Below, piece by piece: positions 23,935-31,255 of a DNA stretch of 32,477 nucleotides (positions are counted from its first letter, which is position 1; every line of letters begins with the position of its first letter). The position numbers and the translations under genes are program-made. The DNA is taken from assembly GCA_014804005.1 (NCBI GenBank), contig JAAVAP010000027.1, positions 1-32,477 on the forward strand, written 5' to 3'. The notes under the pieces are model-generated. The model was not told the origin of the DNA. It saw only the letters and a list, made by a program, of their open reading frames with translations, and ran no database searches. The DNA comes from Treponema sp. GTDB taxonomy: Bacteria; Spirochaetota; Spirochaetia; Treponematales; Treponemataceae.

Positions 23935-24642
23935 TTATTTTTCAATCAAAACCAAATTCCGCTCGTGTTCTTCCGCGCTTTCGTCCGTCAAAAAAGGCAC
24001 GTCGAGCGCGATTATATTGTAGCTGCTACAATTTGCAAGGCGCATTTCTTCGACAATGTTTTTGCGCTTTGCTTTGTAAGCCGCGAGTGCGCCGCCTTTT
24101 TTCAAAACCGCGAGCAAGTTTGAAAGCATCTTTTTTTCCAGCGGACGGAACGCGCGGAATGTCGCGATTTCAAAACTTTCGTGCGGAATTTTTTCCAATT
24201 CGGAATTTTCTATGCGCACATTTTCCAAGCCGAGAAGCGCGCGGACGTTTTCCAAAAATGCGCATCGCTTTGACATTCGTTCCACCAAAACAAAATTGAA
24301 TTGCGGAAATGCCGCCGCAAGCGGAATGCCTGGAAGTCCGCCGCCCGAGCCGATGTCCGCAATCGTGATTTTTTCGGATTCATTTTTTTTAGCATTCACG
24401 GATTGCGATTGCGCAGATTCAGCGGAAATTTTTTCTGCAACGCGAAAGATTTCTTGCGCGGCGGAAAGGCTGTCCAAAATGTGGCGCACGAAAATTTCAT
24501 CGCGGCTGGAAGCGTTCACCAAATTGTACGCGCCATTGAAAAGCAAAATTTCGTCCGCATAATTTTCCATGAGCGGCGCGATTCGCACGATTTGATTTTT
24601 TGAGAAATTTAATTTCGCAAGTCCTTCTTCCAAAAAATTCAT
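23935..24642 (-). CDS. rsmG: 16S rRNA (guanine527-N7)-methyltransferase RsmG
   Basis: RsmG (GidB) methylates G527 of 16S rRNA in the decoding region. The 235-residue protein shows NLVNASSRDEIFVRHILDSL, the SAM-binding IADIGSGGGLPGIPLAAAFP and ATFRAFRPLEKKM, all typical. An extra Ser/Asn/Lys-rich loop sits between residues about 80 and 97, just before the SAM motif. I choose ATG 24642, which overlaps the stop of the upstream exported-protein gene (ATGA); the frame is open 14 codons further but only as shadow. It is the last gene of a three-gene operon. gid genes often lie near oriC, but no gidA or parA is visible here. Confidence 0.95.
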   Translation of the reverse strand: MNFLEEGLAKLNFSKNQIVRIAPLMENYADEILLFNGAYNLVNASSRDEIFVRHILDSLSAAQEIFRVAEKISAESAQSQSVNAKKNESEKITIADIGSGGGLPGIPLAAAFPQFNFVLVERMSKRCAFLENVRALLGLENVRIENSELEKIPHESFEIATFRAFRPLEKKMLSNLLAVLKKGGALAAYKAKRKNIVEEMRLANCSSYNIIALDVPFLTDESAEEHERNLVLIEK

Positions 24643-25547
24643 CTTGCGCTCGCAGGATTTCCGATGTCCAAAAGCAAATCGCAATTGTTGTCGCCGTCAA
24701 CATAATTCAGCATGATCAAATTGCCGGTGCGCGTTGCCGTGAGATTTTGCGCGGAACAAAATCGGCTCAAAGGAGTTTGCGTCGGCTTGCTTTGAAAAAG
24801 CGTCGGCGTTACAAAGTATTCCAGTTTGGAATTCGAAGTTCCGTTCGCGGCGAAAAGCAAATAAAAAGTTTCGGAAATAGTTTCGTTTTGGAAAAATGTT
24901 TTTACGTCGCCTGTGAGCAAAAAAGTTCCGTCGTTTTCCTCGTTGCTGAAAAAAACTTGGTTGCATTCGATGTTTTTCGAATTGATTAAAAAGCGCAGGA
25001 TTTTCGGCGGCGCGGACGAAGGCTTTGCGCCGACAGGCGCGGCGGAAATGAAATCTTTTTGCGCAGCTTTTATTTGTTCGAGTTCGGAAAGAATTTGCGC
25101 CAATATTTTTTGACCTTTCGCGGAATCCAAATTCGTTGCGCCCAAATTCAATGGATTGTTCGAAAGTGCGGAAAGAGAAGAAATGTTTCCGAGCGCGCCG
25201 CGCCTGGCAAGTTGCGACAAATCCCACGCGCTCAATCCTGAAAAAATATCGGAAGTTTCGTCGCCCAAAATTTTTTCGAGCGTTACGGAGGTTTCGGTTT
25301 TTTCGGCGCGTTCGTCTTTTTTTTCTTCCGAAGTTTTTTTGTTTTGCAAATATTGATTTTCCGGAATGTAAAGATTGCTTCCTGTCACCGGCGCGGAAAT
25401 CGAAGGCATTTGAGGCATTTGCAATTGCGTCATCGGAACTACTGGCGCGATTGGAGCAATCGGTGCGCTGGGCGCAGTTTGGCAAAATGCGTTTGTCAAA
25501 AAAAACGCGCACATTAAAAATGTAAATTCGGATTTACATATTTTCAA
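24639..25547 (-). CDS. Exported protein of unknown function
   Basis: The 302-residue protein has a signal peptide (KICKSEFTFLMCAFFLTNAFC, cut near CQT). A Pro-rich stretch (APSAPIAPIAPVVP) follows, then a low-complexity charged linker, a helical part (about 90-165) and a beta-rich C-terminal domain with three cysteines (about 185-302). The TTG at 25547 is taken as start because GGAGG lies 6 nt upstream; a TTG five codons earlier has no such site. A cysteine ends the signal peptide, but LTNAFC is a poor lipobox, so lipidation is uncertain. It overlaps the HExxH-protein gene before it and rsmG after it. I recognise no family; it is probably spirochaete-specific. Confidence 0.68.
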   Translation of the reverse strand: MKICKSEFTFLMCAFFLTNAFCQTAPSAPIAPIAPVVPMTQLQMPQMPSISAPVTGSNLYIPENQYLQNKKTSEEKKDERAEKTETSVTLEKILGDETSDIFSGLSAWDLSQLARRGALGNISSLSALSNNPLNLGATNLDSAKGQKILAQILSELEQIKAAQKDFISAAPVGAKPSSAPPKILRFLINSKNIECNQVFFSNEENDGTFLLTGDVKTFFQNETISETFYLLFAANGTSNSKLEYFVTPTLFQSKPTQTPLSRFCSAQNLTATRTGNLIMLNYVDGDNNCDLLLDIGNPASAR

Positions 25548-26361
25548 GGCTTTCCTCCACAAATTTTAGTCGCTGTTGCAATTGCGCAATTGTCTTAGTA
25601 AGGCGACGGGCTTCTTTTTCCAATTTCGTTTTCGCGTCGTCGGCATTTTGCGCGCGCGATTTTTGTTTCATCATTTCGCTGACGGTTGCGGGGCTTTTAC
25701 CGCCCAAAAGTTGCTGCTCCGCCGAAGCGCGGTCGTCCGCTTTTCGGATTGCGCTTACCATTTTCATATTGTCGAAACCGAGGGCGGGATTCATCGGATT
25801 TTCCGAGCCCATCACCGAGCCGACGCGTTTCAAATCCCGCGCGGTGTTTCTCGGCAAGCAAAGAATTCTGTCGATGTAATCTTCATATCGAATGTTCGCC
25901 TGCTCGCAAAGCGCGTGCGCGCGAATCAAAAGCCTTCCGAATTCCGACATAAGTTTTCCGTTTTGTTCCAAATATTCCGTGCGGATTTTTTTCGTCAAAT
26001 CTTCAAGTTCAGGCGAAGACGAAATGTCGATTTTGTAAAATCCTTTTTCTTCCGCAATCGAAAGCAGTTCTTGAAAGCGCGCCCAAAAAGCCTGCGTGTG
26101 CACTTTCGCATTGTACAAATATTCCGAGCCGTAAAGCGCGAGCTGCTCTTCCGCAATTATGTGGTGCGTGTATTCGTGCACCGCCGTGTAGACAAGCTGT
26201 TCGTCTGTTTTGAAATTTTTATTGTGAAGAATTATTTCGTGAGTGTCGGGCTTGTAAAGACCGTTTACGCGCTTGGATTCCTTGCCGCTTTGCACCACCG
26301 AAAAATCCAAATTCGATTCGTGAATCTGAAGGAGCATTTCCTTGATTTTTTCGTTTTCCAT
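25534..26361 (-). CDS. HExxH zinc-metallopeptidase-like protein
   Basis: The 275-residue cytoplasmic protein carries YTAVHEYTHHIIAEEQ (about residues 59-74), a zincin-type HExxH signature with YNAKVHTQAFWARFQELL some 25 residues later; its histidine (VHTQ) could be the third zinc ligand, as in SprT/M48-like minimal peptidases. A helical middle follows, with a C-terminal coiled coil (ARRLTKTIAQLQQRLKFVEESLE). No signal peptide is present. The ATG at 26361 sits 7 nt after an extended -10 box; an alternative start is three codons upstream. It heads the operon with the exported protein and rsmG. Substrate and activity are unknown. Confidence 0.7.
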   Translation of the reverse strand: MENEKIKEMLLQIHESNLDFSVVQSGKESKRVNGLYKPDTHEIILHNKNFKTDEQLVYTAVHEYTHHIIAEEQLALYGSEYLYNAKVHTQAFWARFQELLSIAEEKGFYKIDISSSPELEDLTKKIRTEYLEQNGKLMSEFGRLLIRAHALCEQANIRYEDYIDRILCLPRNTARDLKRVGSVMGSENPMNPALGFDNMKMVSAIRKADDRASAEQQLLGGKSPATVSEMMKQKSRAQNADDAKTKLEKEARRLTKTIAQLQQRLKFVEESLENM

Positions 26362-26368
26362 CAAAATC

Positions 26369-26401
26369 ATCCTAGCACAAAATTTGAAAAAATGCTAGCA
26401 T
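26369..26401. promoter_or_regulatory. Back-to-back extended -10 promoters in an inverted repeat
   Basis: CTAGCA (26372-26377) and TGCTAG (26393-26398) form an inverted repeat. Read outward each arm is an extended -10: TGCTAGCAT on the plus strand (26393-26401) and TGCTAGGAT on the minus strand (26369-26377). Each -10 ends 7 nt before its gene's ATG (26409 plus, 26361 minus). The symmetry is therefore explained by two overlapping divergent promoters, though a regulator could also use it. Neither side has a good -35 box. Confidence 0.62.
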
Positions 26402-26408
26402 ATTTTTT

Positions 26409-27110
26409 ATGGAAAAAATCAAATCAATGATTGCTTGGGGCGATTCGATTTTAAAAGGCGTCGTTTCCAACGGCGATTCAAAAGACTTTGAAATAACGCC
26501 GAACGATTCGCTTTCGCTTGTTGGAAACAAACTCGGAATTCAAATCGCAAACAAAAGCATTTACGGCGCGACAATTCAAAAATTGCGGCGCACTCAGCAA
26601 AAAAATTTCCGCGTCGGAATTTCGGCCGAATTCGGACTCATAGAATCGGGCAGCAATGACTGCGATTTTGAATGGAGCGAAGTTTGCAAAAATCCAAATG
26701 CACCGTACGCGCAAAAATGTCTGCTCGAAGAATTTTGCAAAATTTTGGAAGAAATGATTTTGGATTCGCGGCAAAACAAAATCACGCCAATCGTGATTAC
26801 GCCGCCGCCGCTTGTCACGAAATGGTGGTTCAAAAATATTTGCCTTGGACTTGACGAAAAAATAATTTCGGATTTTCTTGGCGGCGACAAGGAAAAACTT
26901 TTTCAAAGTCAGGAATTGTATTCCGAGGCGGCAAAAAATATTGCGCAAAATTTGAACGCGCAAATAATTGACGTTCGCGCGGAATTTTTGGCGCAAGGTG
27001 ATTTTGAAAAGTTGATGTGCCTCGACGGAATTCATCCAAATGAAAAGGGGCATGAATTTATGGCGCGAATTTTCGAGCGCGAATTTCCGCGTTTGAAAAA
27101 AGAATTTTGA
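26409..27110 (+). CDS. SGNH/GDSL-family hydrolase
   Basis: The 233-residue cytoplasmic SGNH-fold hydrolase has all four blocks: GDSI near residue 11 (nucleophilic Ser), G near 53 (YGAT), ESGSND near 79 (Asn oxyanion) and DGIHPNEKGH near 202 (catalytic Asp/His). This resembles the acyl-CoA thioesterase/lysophospholipase (TesA) and RhaT-like esterase group; the substrate cannot be told from sequence. A VTKWWFKNICLGLD insert with aromatic residues lies between blocks III and V. It appears to have a leaderless start. The following methyltransferase gene begins at or just before its stop, so the two form an operon. Confidence 0.85.
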   Translation: MEKIKSMIAWGDSILKGVVSNGDSKDFEITPNDSLSLVGNKLGIQIANKSIYGATIQKLRRTQQKNFRVGISAEFGLIESGSNDCDFEWSEVCKNPNAPYAQKCLLEEFCKILEEMILDSRQNKITPIVITPPPLVTKWWFKNICLGLDEKIISDFLGGDKEKLFQSQELYSEAAKNIAQNLNAQIIDVRAEFLAQGDFEKLMCLDGIHPNEKGHEFMARIFEREFPRLKKEF

Positions 27111-27118
27111 ATTTAAAA

Positions 27119-27721
27119 ATGAAAGTTGATTTTTTGGAAAGCGATTCGATTCAAGAAATAAAAAATTGCGCCGCGCAAAACGCCGTTCCGATTGTGCGGG
27201 ACGAAGGACTGGAATTCATTTTGAACTTCATCGAAAAAAACGGCGCGAAACGCATTTTGGAAATCGGCACGGGCATCGGATATTCCGCGATAATGTTCGC
27301 GAAGTGCGCCGCCGACATTTCAGTTTTCACGATTGAATCGGATGCCGAACGCTACGAGCAGGCCAAGAAAAATATCGCAAACGAAAATCTTTCGCAGCGC
27401 GTTACTTGTTTTTTTGGCGATGCGCTGGAATTCGATTTTGCTGAAAGATTCGATTTGATTTTCATCGACGGGCCAAAAGCGCAGTACATAAAATTCTTCG
27501 AAAAGTTCAAAAACAATTTGGCGCAAGGCGGCGCGATTTTGAGCGACAATCTTTTTTTTCACGGAATGGTTCAGGACTTGAGTTTGACGCATAATTATTC
27601 CACGAAAAAGCTCGTGAAAAAAATTCGCAAGTACATCGAGTTTTTAAAGGCGAACGAAGAATTCGAAACGCAATTTTTCGAGCAAGGAGACGGAATCAGC
27701 GTGAGCGTTTGGAAAAATTGA
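27119..27721 (+). CDS. Class I SAM-dependent O-methyltransferase (TrmR/YrrM-like)
   Basis: The 200-residue methyltransferase of the O-methyltransferase_3 family has ILEIGTGIGYSAIMFAKCA (motif I, about residues 48-66), FTIESDAERYEQAKKNIA (acidic ribose-binding residue), FDLIFIDGPKAQYIKFFE (metal and substrate loop) and GGAILSDNLFFHGMV. Family members act on catechols or caffeoyl-CoA, and the bacterial YrrM/TrmR branch methylates 5-hydroxyuridine in tRNA; the latter is most likely for a stand-alone bacterial gene of this size. I use ATG 27119; a TTG at 27107 overlapping the SGNH-hydrolase stop is the alternative. A shared terminator separates it from convergent flaB. Confidence 0.85.
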   Translation: MKVDFLESDSIQEIKNCAAQNAVPIVRDEGLEFILNFIEKNGAKRILEIGTGIGYSAIMFAKCAADISVFTIESDAERYEQAKKNIANENLSQRVTCFFGDALEFDFAERFDLIFIDGPKAQYIKFFEKFKNNLAQGGAILSDNLFFHGMVQDLSLTHNYSTKKLVKKIRKYIEFLKANEEFETQFFEQGDGISVSVWKN

Positions 27722-27756
27722 AAATCCGCGAATTTTCTAAATGTGAGATTTAAAAC

Positions 27757-27790
27757 AAAAAAAGTCCGCCTTTTGAGCGGACTTTTTTTG
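27757..27790. terminator. Bidirectional terminator between methyltransferase and flaB
   Basis: AGTCCGC (27763-27769), a 7-nt loop and GCGGACT (27777-27783), flanked by A-run and T-run. It serves both convergent genes. Confidence 0.92.
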
Positions 27791-27807
27791 TTCATGCAAA
27801 ACTTTCT

Positions 27808-28668
27808 CTAGCGCAAAAGGCTGAGAACGTTCTGCGACTGCTGGTTCGCCTGCGCGAGCATCGCTGTGCCAGACTGGATAAGAACTTGGTTCTTCGTGAA
27901 TTCGACCATTTCTTTCGCCATGTCTGTGTCGCGGATGCGGCTTTCAGAAGCCTGCAAGTTTTCAGCGCCGACGTCCAAGCCCACGACTGTGTGCTCAAGG
28001 CGATTCTGATAAGCGCCGAGGTCTGCGCGCTGCTTGTTGATTTTCATCAAAGCAAGGTCAAGCGTTCCAATCGCGCGGTTCGCGTCATCTGGAGCGGCCA
28101 AAGAAATCTTTGTCTCGTCGCCGATGTTGCGAATTCCCAAGGCTGTAGAAGTCATAGTTCCGATGTACACCTGAGTGCGCTGATCCATATTAGCACCAAT
28201 ATGGAACCACATAGAACCAGTAACAACGTTTTCGCCAGTCGGGCGCGCGAAGCGGCCTGTGAGCATATTCATTCCATTGAACTGAGCGGCAGAAGCGATG
28301 CGGTCAACTTCATCAACGAGTGAAGAAACTTCAACCTGAATCATCATTCGGTCTTCGTCAGAATAGATTCCGTTTGAAGACTGGACTGCCAATTCGCGGA
28401 TGCGGTGAATGATGTCTTCCGTTTCCTGCAAATAGCCTTCGGTTGTCTGAATGAATGAAATGCCGTTTTCCGCGTTCGTCGAAGCCTGATTCAAACCGCG
28501 AATCTGGGCACGCATTTTTTCTGATACGGCCAAGCCGGAAGCGTCATCGCCAGCACGATTGATTCTCATGCCGGACGAAAGTTTTTCCATGCTCTTCTGG
28601 TTTGCAACTTCAGTGACTCCCTCTGAACGTTGCGCGAACATCGCGCTCATGTTGTGATTGATAACCAT
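27808..28668 (-). CDS. flaB: Flagellar filament core flagellin FlaB
   Basis: FlaB forms the core of the periplasmic flagellar filaments of spirochaetes. The 286-residue protein consists almost only of the conserved D0/D1 ends: [15 protein letters not shown]...[32 protein letters not shown] at the N-terminus and [19 protein letters not shown]...[15 protein letters not shown] at the C-terminus, as in Treponema FlaB1-3. There is no signal peptide (type III export) and no variable central domain. I set the start at ATG 28668, with AAGGAGAT before it; the open frame extends upstream but only through the leader. It is monocistronic, behind a sigma-28 promoter and in front of a terminator. Codon use is strongly biased, as expected for an abundant protein. 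Confidence 0.97.
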   Translation of the reverse strand: MVINHNMSAMFAQRSEGVTEVANQKSMEKLSSGMRINRAGDDASGLAVSEKMRAQIRGLNQASTNAENGISFIQTTEGYLQETEDIIHRIRELAVQSSNGIYSDEDRMMIQVEVSSLVDEVDRIASAAQFNGMNMLTGRFARPTGENVVTGSMWFHIGANMDQRTQVYIGTMTSTALGIRNIGDETKISLAAPDDANRAIGTLDLALMKINKQRADLGAYQNRLEHTVVGLDVGAENLQASESRIRDTDMAKEMVEFTKNQVLIQSGTAMLAQANQQSQNVLSLLR

Positions 28669-28700
28669 AATTATCTCCTTCCATGGTTTGATTGAGCAGC

Positions 28701-28720
28701 TATTGAAACAAGTTTCAATA
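28701..28720 (-). promoter_or_regulatory. Perfect palindrome in the flaB leader
   Basis: TATTGAAAC and GTTTCAATA face each other with a 2-bp centre. It lies in the 92-nt leader about 30 nt before the ribosome site; in RNA the 2-nt loop must open somewhat, so it may be a DNA operator or an RNA hairpin. The leader also has GGA triplets (TGAGGACC, ATGGAAGGAG) that could suit CsrA, known to control flagellin mRNA in other bacteria. Confidence 0.6.
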
Positions 28721-28767
28721 CAGGAACCCGGTTGTGCTCGGCCGGTCCTCACCACCCTACATTTTTT

Positions 28768-28794
28768 TTATCGGAATTCGCGAAAAAGACTTGA
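28768..28794 (-). promoter_or_regulatory. Sigma-28 (FliA) promoter of flaB
   Basis: On the minus strand TCAAGTCT (28787-28794), 11-nt spacer, TCCGATAA (28768-28775), against the consensus TAAAGTTT-N11-GCCGATAA (13 of 16 positions). Spacing is exact and the position suits a class 3 flagellar gene. Confidence 0.85.
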
Positions 28795-28946
28795 GCGAAA
28801 TTTTCAAAAAGTTTTTAAGTTTTGATTGAGGAAGAGGCAAAGAAAGTTTGCTACGATTGGAAAATAAGAATGCAGTCTTAATAAATTGAATGAAAATTAC
28901 ATTTTGAAAATATTGATATTGATGAACGAAAAAAACATGCGGAAAT

Positions 28947-29315
28947 TTAGATGTCTTTTTTTACTCGCCTTTTTTTGTCATTCGAAAGTGCGCTCTTATT
29001 TTTCAAATATTCGCGCAATTCTTTTTCAAGATGAAGCAAAAAAATTCTGTCCATCGAATCTTCGTTTTCCTGCGCGATTTTTAAAAGTTCTTCTTTTGAA
29101 ATAAAAAGCAATGCAGGATGCACATGAAACGCACCCGCGATTTTCGCAATCAAATCGAACGAAGGTTTTGAGCTGCCCGCCTCAAGGCTTCCGATTGCGC
29201 CAGTGGAACAATCAATTTGTATTGACAAGTCGCGCTGCGTCCAGTTTTTTTTCTCCCTATAATTTTTTACGTTAAATCGAAAAGTGTTAAGGATTTCTTT
29301 AACCAAAGCGTCCAT
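28947..29315 (-). CDS. Xre-family transcriptional regulator
   Basis: The 122-residue protein has an N-terminal helix-turn-helix (about residues 12-65: FNVKNYREKKNWTQRDLSIQIDCSTGAIGSLEAGSSKPSFDLIAKIAGAF). A HPALLFISKEELL hinge and a charged C-terminal helix follow, perhaps for dimerisation. I choose ATG 29315, which lies 6 nt after a TATACT -10 box and fits a leaderless start; the longer frame to 29366 would cross the promoter. Four TAATTGAGCA-like repeats lie between this gene and the divergent 121-aa gene, and one overlaps its own -10 box, so autorepression is likely. It may be a controller of the small downstream gene or a degenerate toxin-antitoxin regulator. Confidence 0.82.
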   Translation of the reverse strand: MDALVKEILNTFRFNVKNYREKKNWTQRDLSIQIDCSTGAIGSLEAGSSKPSFDLIAKIAGAFHVHPALLFISKEELLKIAQENEDSMDRIFLLHLEKELREYLKNKSALSNDKKRRVKKDI

Positions 29316-29321
29316 AAAATT

Positions 29322-29327
29322 AGTATA
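29322..29327 (-). promoter_or_regulatory. -10 box of the Xre regulator gene
   Basis: TATACT on the minus strand, 6 nt before the ATG at 29315. The first TAATTGAGCA repeat (29326-29335) overlaps its upstream edge. No good -35 box is visible. Confidence 0.5.
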
Positions 29328-29425
29328 ATTGAGCAGAAAATTATTTTTATTGACAAAATTAAGCAAAATGTGATATTATGTTGCTGTAATTGAGCAAAAT
29401 GTCGTTTTCGCAACTGTAATTGAGA
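29326..29425 (+). repeat. Four-copy, 30-bp spaced operator-like direct repeats
   Basis: TAATTGAGCA or close variants start at 29326, 29356 (AATTAAGCA), 29387 and 29417 (TAATTGAGA). The steps are 30, 31 and 30 bp, i.e. about three helical turns, so all copies face the same side. Three copies continue with AAAAT or GAAAAT. They cover the promoters of both divergent genes. Confidence 0.83.
29350..29379 (+). promoter_or_regulatory. Sigma-70 promoter of the 121-aa protein gene
   Basis: TTGACA (29350-29355), 18-nt spacer with a TGA extended element, TATTAT (29374-29379). Repeat 2 lies inside the spacer and repeat 3 at the transcript start, so bound regulator would block it. Confidence 0.68.
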
Positions 29426-29451
29426 TTGAATTTGTTTAAGGATGGTCAAAA

Positions 29452-29817
29452 ATGACGGAACAAGAACTCAAAAATTATGTTTTAAAACTTTGCAAAAACA
29501 GAACTCCCGTTCCAAAGCCAAACGGTCAAACAATTTTGACGATGAGCGATAAGGTCGGACCAAATCGATTTCAATATACGTTTGGGCAAAACCACAAAAA
29601 AAGCATTCCGTTTGCAACATTGTTTAGGTGCTATGAAAGATTGATGACAGATGAAAAATTGACAAGACTATGGTTTGCAACGGAATTTGAAGCCGAACAT
29701 GCATCAAGTCCATGCAACTTTACGACAATTGGCGGAATTTTTGTAAAAATGGGGATAGCTGAATATTTCGGAAATGGAATCTACAAACTTACAAAGAAAA
29801 AAGCGAAAGCATTGTAA
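29452..29817 (+). CDS. Small cytoplasmic protein of unknown function, Xre-controlled
   Basis: The 121-residue basic protein has no signal peptide or membrane helix. The N-terminal helix (TEQELKNYVLKLCKN) is followed by a strand-rich middle and a C-terminal part, TTIGGIFVKMGIAEYFGNGIYKLTKKKAKAL, that looks like a winged-helix wing with a basic tail. I do not recognise the family. The ribosome site is GGATGG-like and modest. It is divergent from the Xre gene and its promoter is covered by the four repeats, so the two make a regulator/effector pair. Base composition is AT-rich, like the next gene. Confidence 0.6.
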   Translation: MTEQELKNYVLKLCKNRTPVPKPNGQTILTMSDKVGPNRFQYTFGQNHKKSIPFATLFRCYERLMTDEKLTRLWFATEFEAEHASSPCNFTTIGGIFVKMGIAEYFGNGIYKLTKKKAKAL

Positions 29818-29917
29818 TTGATGGATTAGATATCCGTGCTGAAATTGTATACGTGAGCTGTGTTTTTAAAACTTTATTCTCACGATAAACTAAATATTTT
29901 TTTATGGAGAAAAAATT

Positions 29918-31087
29918 ATGAAAAAAAAATTCATGGTTCTTGTCGCATTCGCCATTTTCTCTGCTGGCACATATTGCGATGTATATTTCATGTGTGGATT
30001 GAACAATGGATATGTAAATCAAGCGGGAAATGGCGGATATTATGCTAGTGTTTTTTTTGATACGCTATATTATCCTTTTGACGGTCCGATAGGGTTGGGT
30101 ATGGATTTGAAGTTAAGGTTTCCAATGCTTAGCTATAAAGGTCATAGATATCAATATAGATTAAATACTATCGGTGAGCTTAGAACTGCTAGTTCGTCCG
30201 CATCGCATATTGGCATAGACTTTGTTATTGCCCCTACTTTGTCATTAAGATTGTTTTACAAAAATCATGAAAGAAATTGCTATCCTGTTTTAAAGGTTTT
30301 TCCCGTATTCGCATATTCCAAACATAAAGAATTTAATTTTTTACGACTCTTAAATGGGGGTCCAAAAGATGCGGGAACTGTCTCAGAGCCATATATTGGC
30401 TATGGGGGTGAAATCTGTTTTAATTGGACAAAATCTGTGGACTATCCCACAGGTGGCGGGGATTTATTTTTGACATACACTTACGGGCGGCTCATGCATA
30501 CGAAAGAAAAATATTTTTCTATAGGGTTGGGTATAAGAGGTTTTTTCCGAAAATCGCTTATAGATGAGAGGGCTGTGAAAAAGGCGAAATTGGAACAAGA
30601 GCGGCTGCGGGCTGAATATGCCGCGCTACAAGAACAGAAACGCAAACAAGCGGAACTAGAACGGCAGGAAGCGGAAACCGTCGCGATAAAATCAGGTTCG
30701 CTTGACAATATGATAAACTTCATAAATCAATACGGAGATTCTAAAAACATCAGACTTGCGATTGAGCGTCTTTTAAGTAGGAATGAAAATGCATCATACA
30801 AGGAATTTTCGAGCTATGAAAATCCGTATAGTTTTGAAAGGGGAGGCGTGTATTATTGCTCGTCTATGGAAGTGTTTCAATGGGTTTCGGAATATTCGTT
30901 CCTTGCAAAAATCAACGGCAAGATAATATATGTTGAGACATCGAACATTGAAGATGTCAGAGGCTGGATTTCTTATGCTTTCCTCAAAGCTAACGGAGTG
31001 TATGAATATAATAGCGCAACTAGCTTGAATATTGTTCCGAGATTCACATTGATGTTGTTCAACAGTGGAAAAGCAAACTCCTATTGA
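29918..31087 (+). CDS. Exported barrel-like protein with coiled coil and C-terminal domain
   Basis: The 389-residue protein has a signal peptide (KKKFMVLVAFAIFSAGTYC). Residues 21-210 show alternating aromatic beta strands, repeated Gly-Tyr motifs and short turns (YFMCGLNNGYVNQAGNGGYYASVFF, LFLTYTYGRLMHTKEKYFSIGLGIRGFF) as in outer-membrane beta-barrels. A coiled coil follows (about 215-255, KKAKLEQERLRAEYAALQEQ...), then a small globular C-terminal domain (VYYCSSMEVFQWVSEYSFLAKINGKIIYVE). A barrel domain linked through a coiled coil to a second domain suggests surface anchoring or sensing; the order is unusual. I recognise no named family. GGAG 9 nt before the ATG serves as ribosome site. 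The gene is AT-rich and probably part of an accessory segment. Confidence 0.7.
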   Translation: MKKKFMVLVAFAIFSAGTYCDVYFMCGLNNGYVNQAGNGGYYASVFFDTLYYPFDGPIGLGMDLKLRFPMLSYKGHRYQYRLNTIGELRTASSSASHIGIDFVIAPTLSLRLFYKNHERNCYPVLKVFPVFAYSKHKEFNFLRLLNGGPKDAGTVSEPYIGYGGEICFNWTKSVDYPTGGGDLFLTYTYGRLMHTKEKYFSIGLGIRGFFRKSLIDERAVKKAKLEQERLRAEYAALQEQKRKQAELERQEAETVAIKSGSLDNMINFINQYGDSKNIRLAIERLLSRNENASYKEFSSYENPYSFERGGVYYCSSMEVFQWVSEYSFLAKINGKIIYVETSNIEDVRGWISYAFLKANGVYEYNSATSLNIVPRFTLMLFNSGKANSY

Positions 31088-31255
31088 TTCGTGCGATGTG
31101 GGGAGGTATGCGCCGACGCTCTGCATCGGGCTATGTTGATTTGTGCGAAAATAAAAAAAAGGACTTTGTAAATGTTTCTCAAGCCCTTCTCATTCCGCGC
31201 TTGGGTCTGTCACAAAGAAGGTTGTTCCATGTCCAATACTCTTCTATCCGCGTAG
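31088..31255. other. Intergenic stretch without recognisable gene
   Basis: About 170 bp separate the exported-protein gene from the 22-bp array. A 63-codon frame crosses it into the array, but it has no ribosome site, no promoter and no protein-like composition. No terminator is clear. Confidence 0.5.

Noticed and set aside
28886..29104. 72-codon frame antisense to the Xre gene end
   Set aside because: Overlaps a convincing regulator in the opposite direction and lacks start signals.
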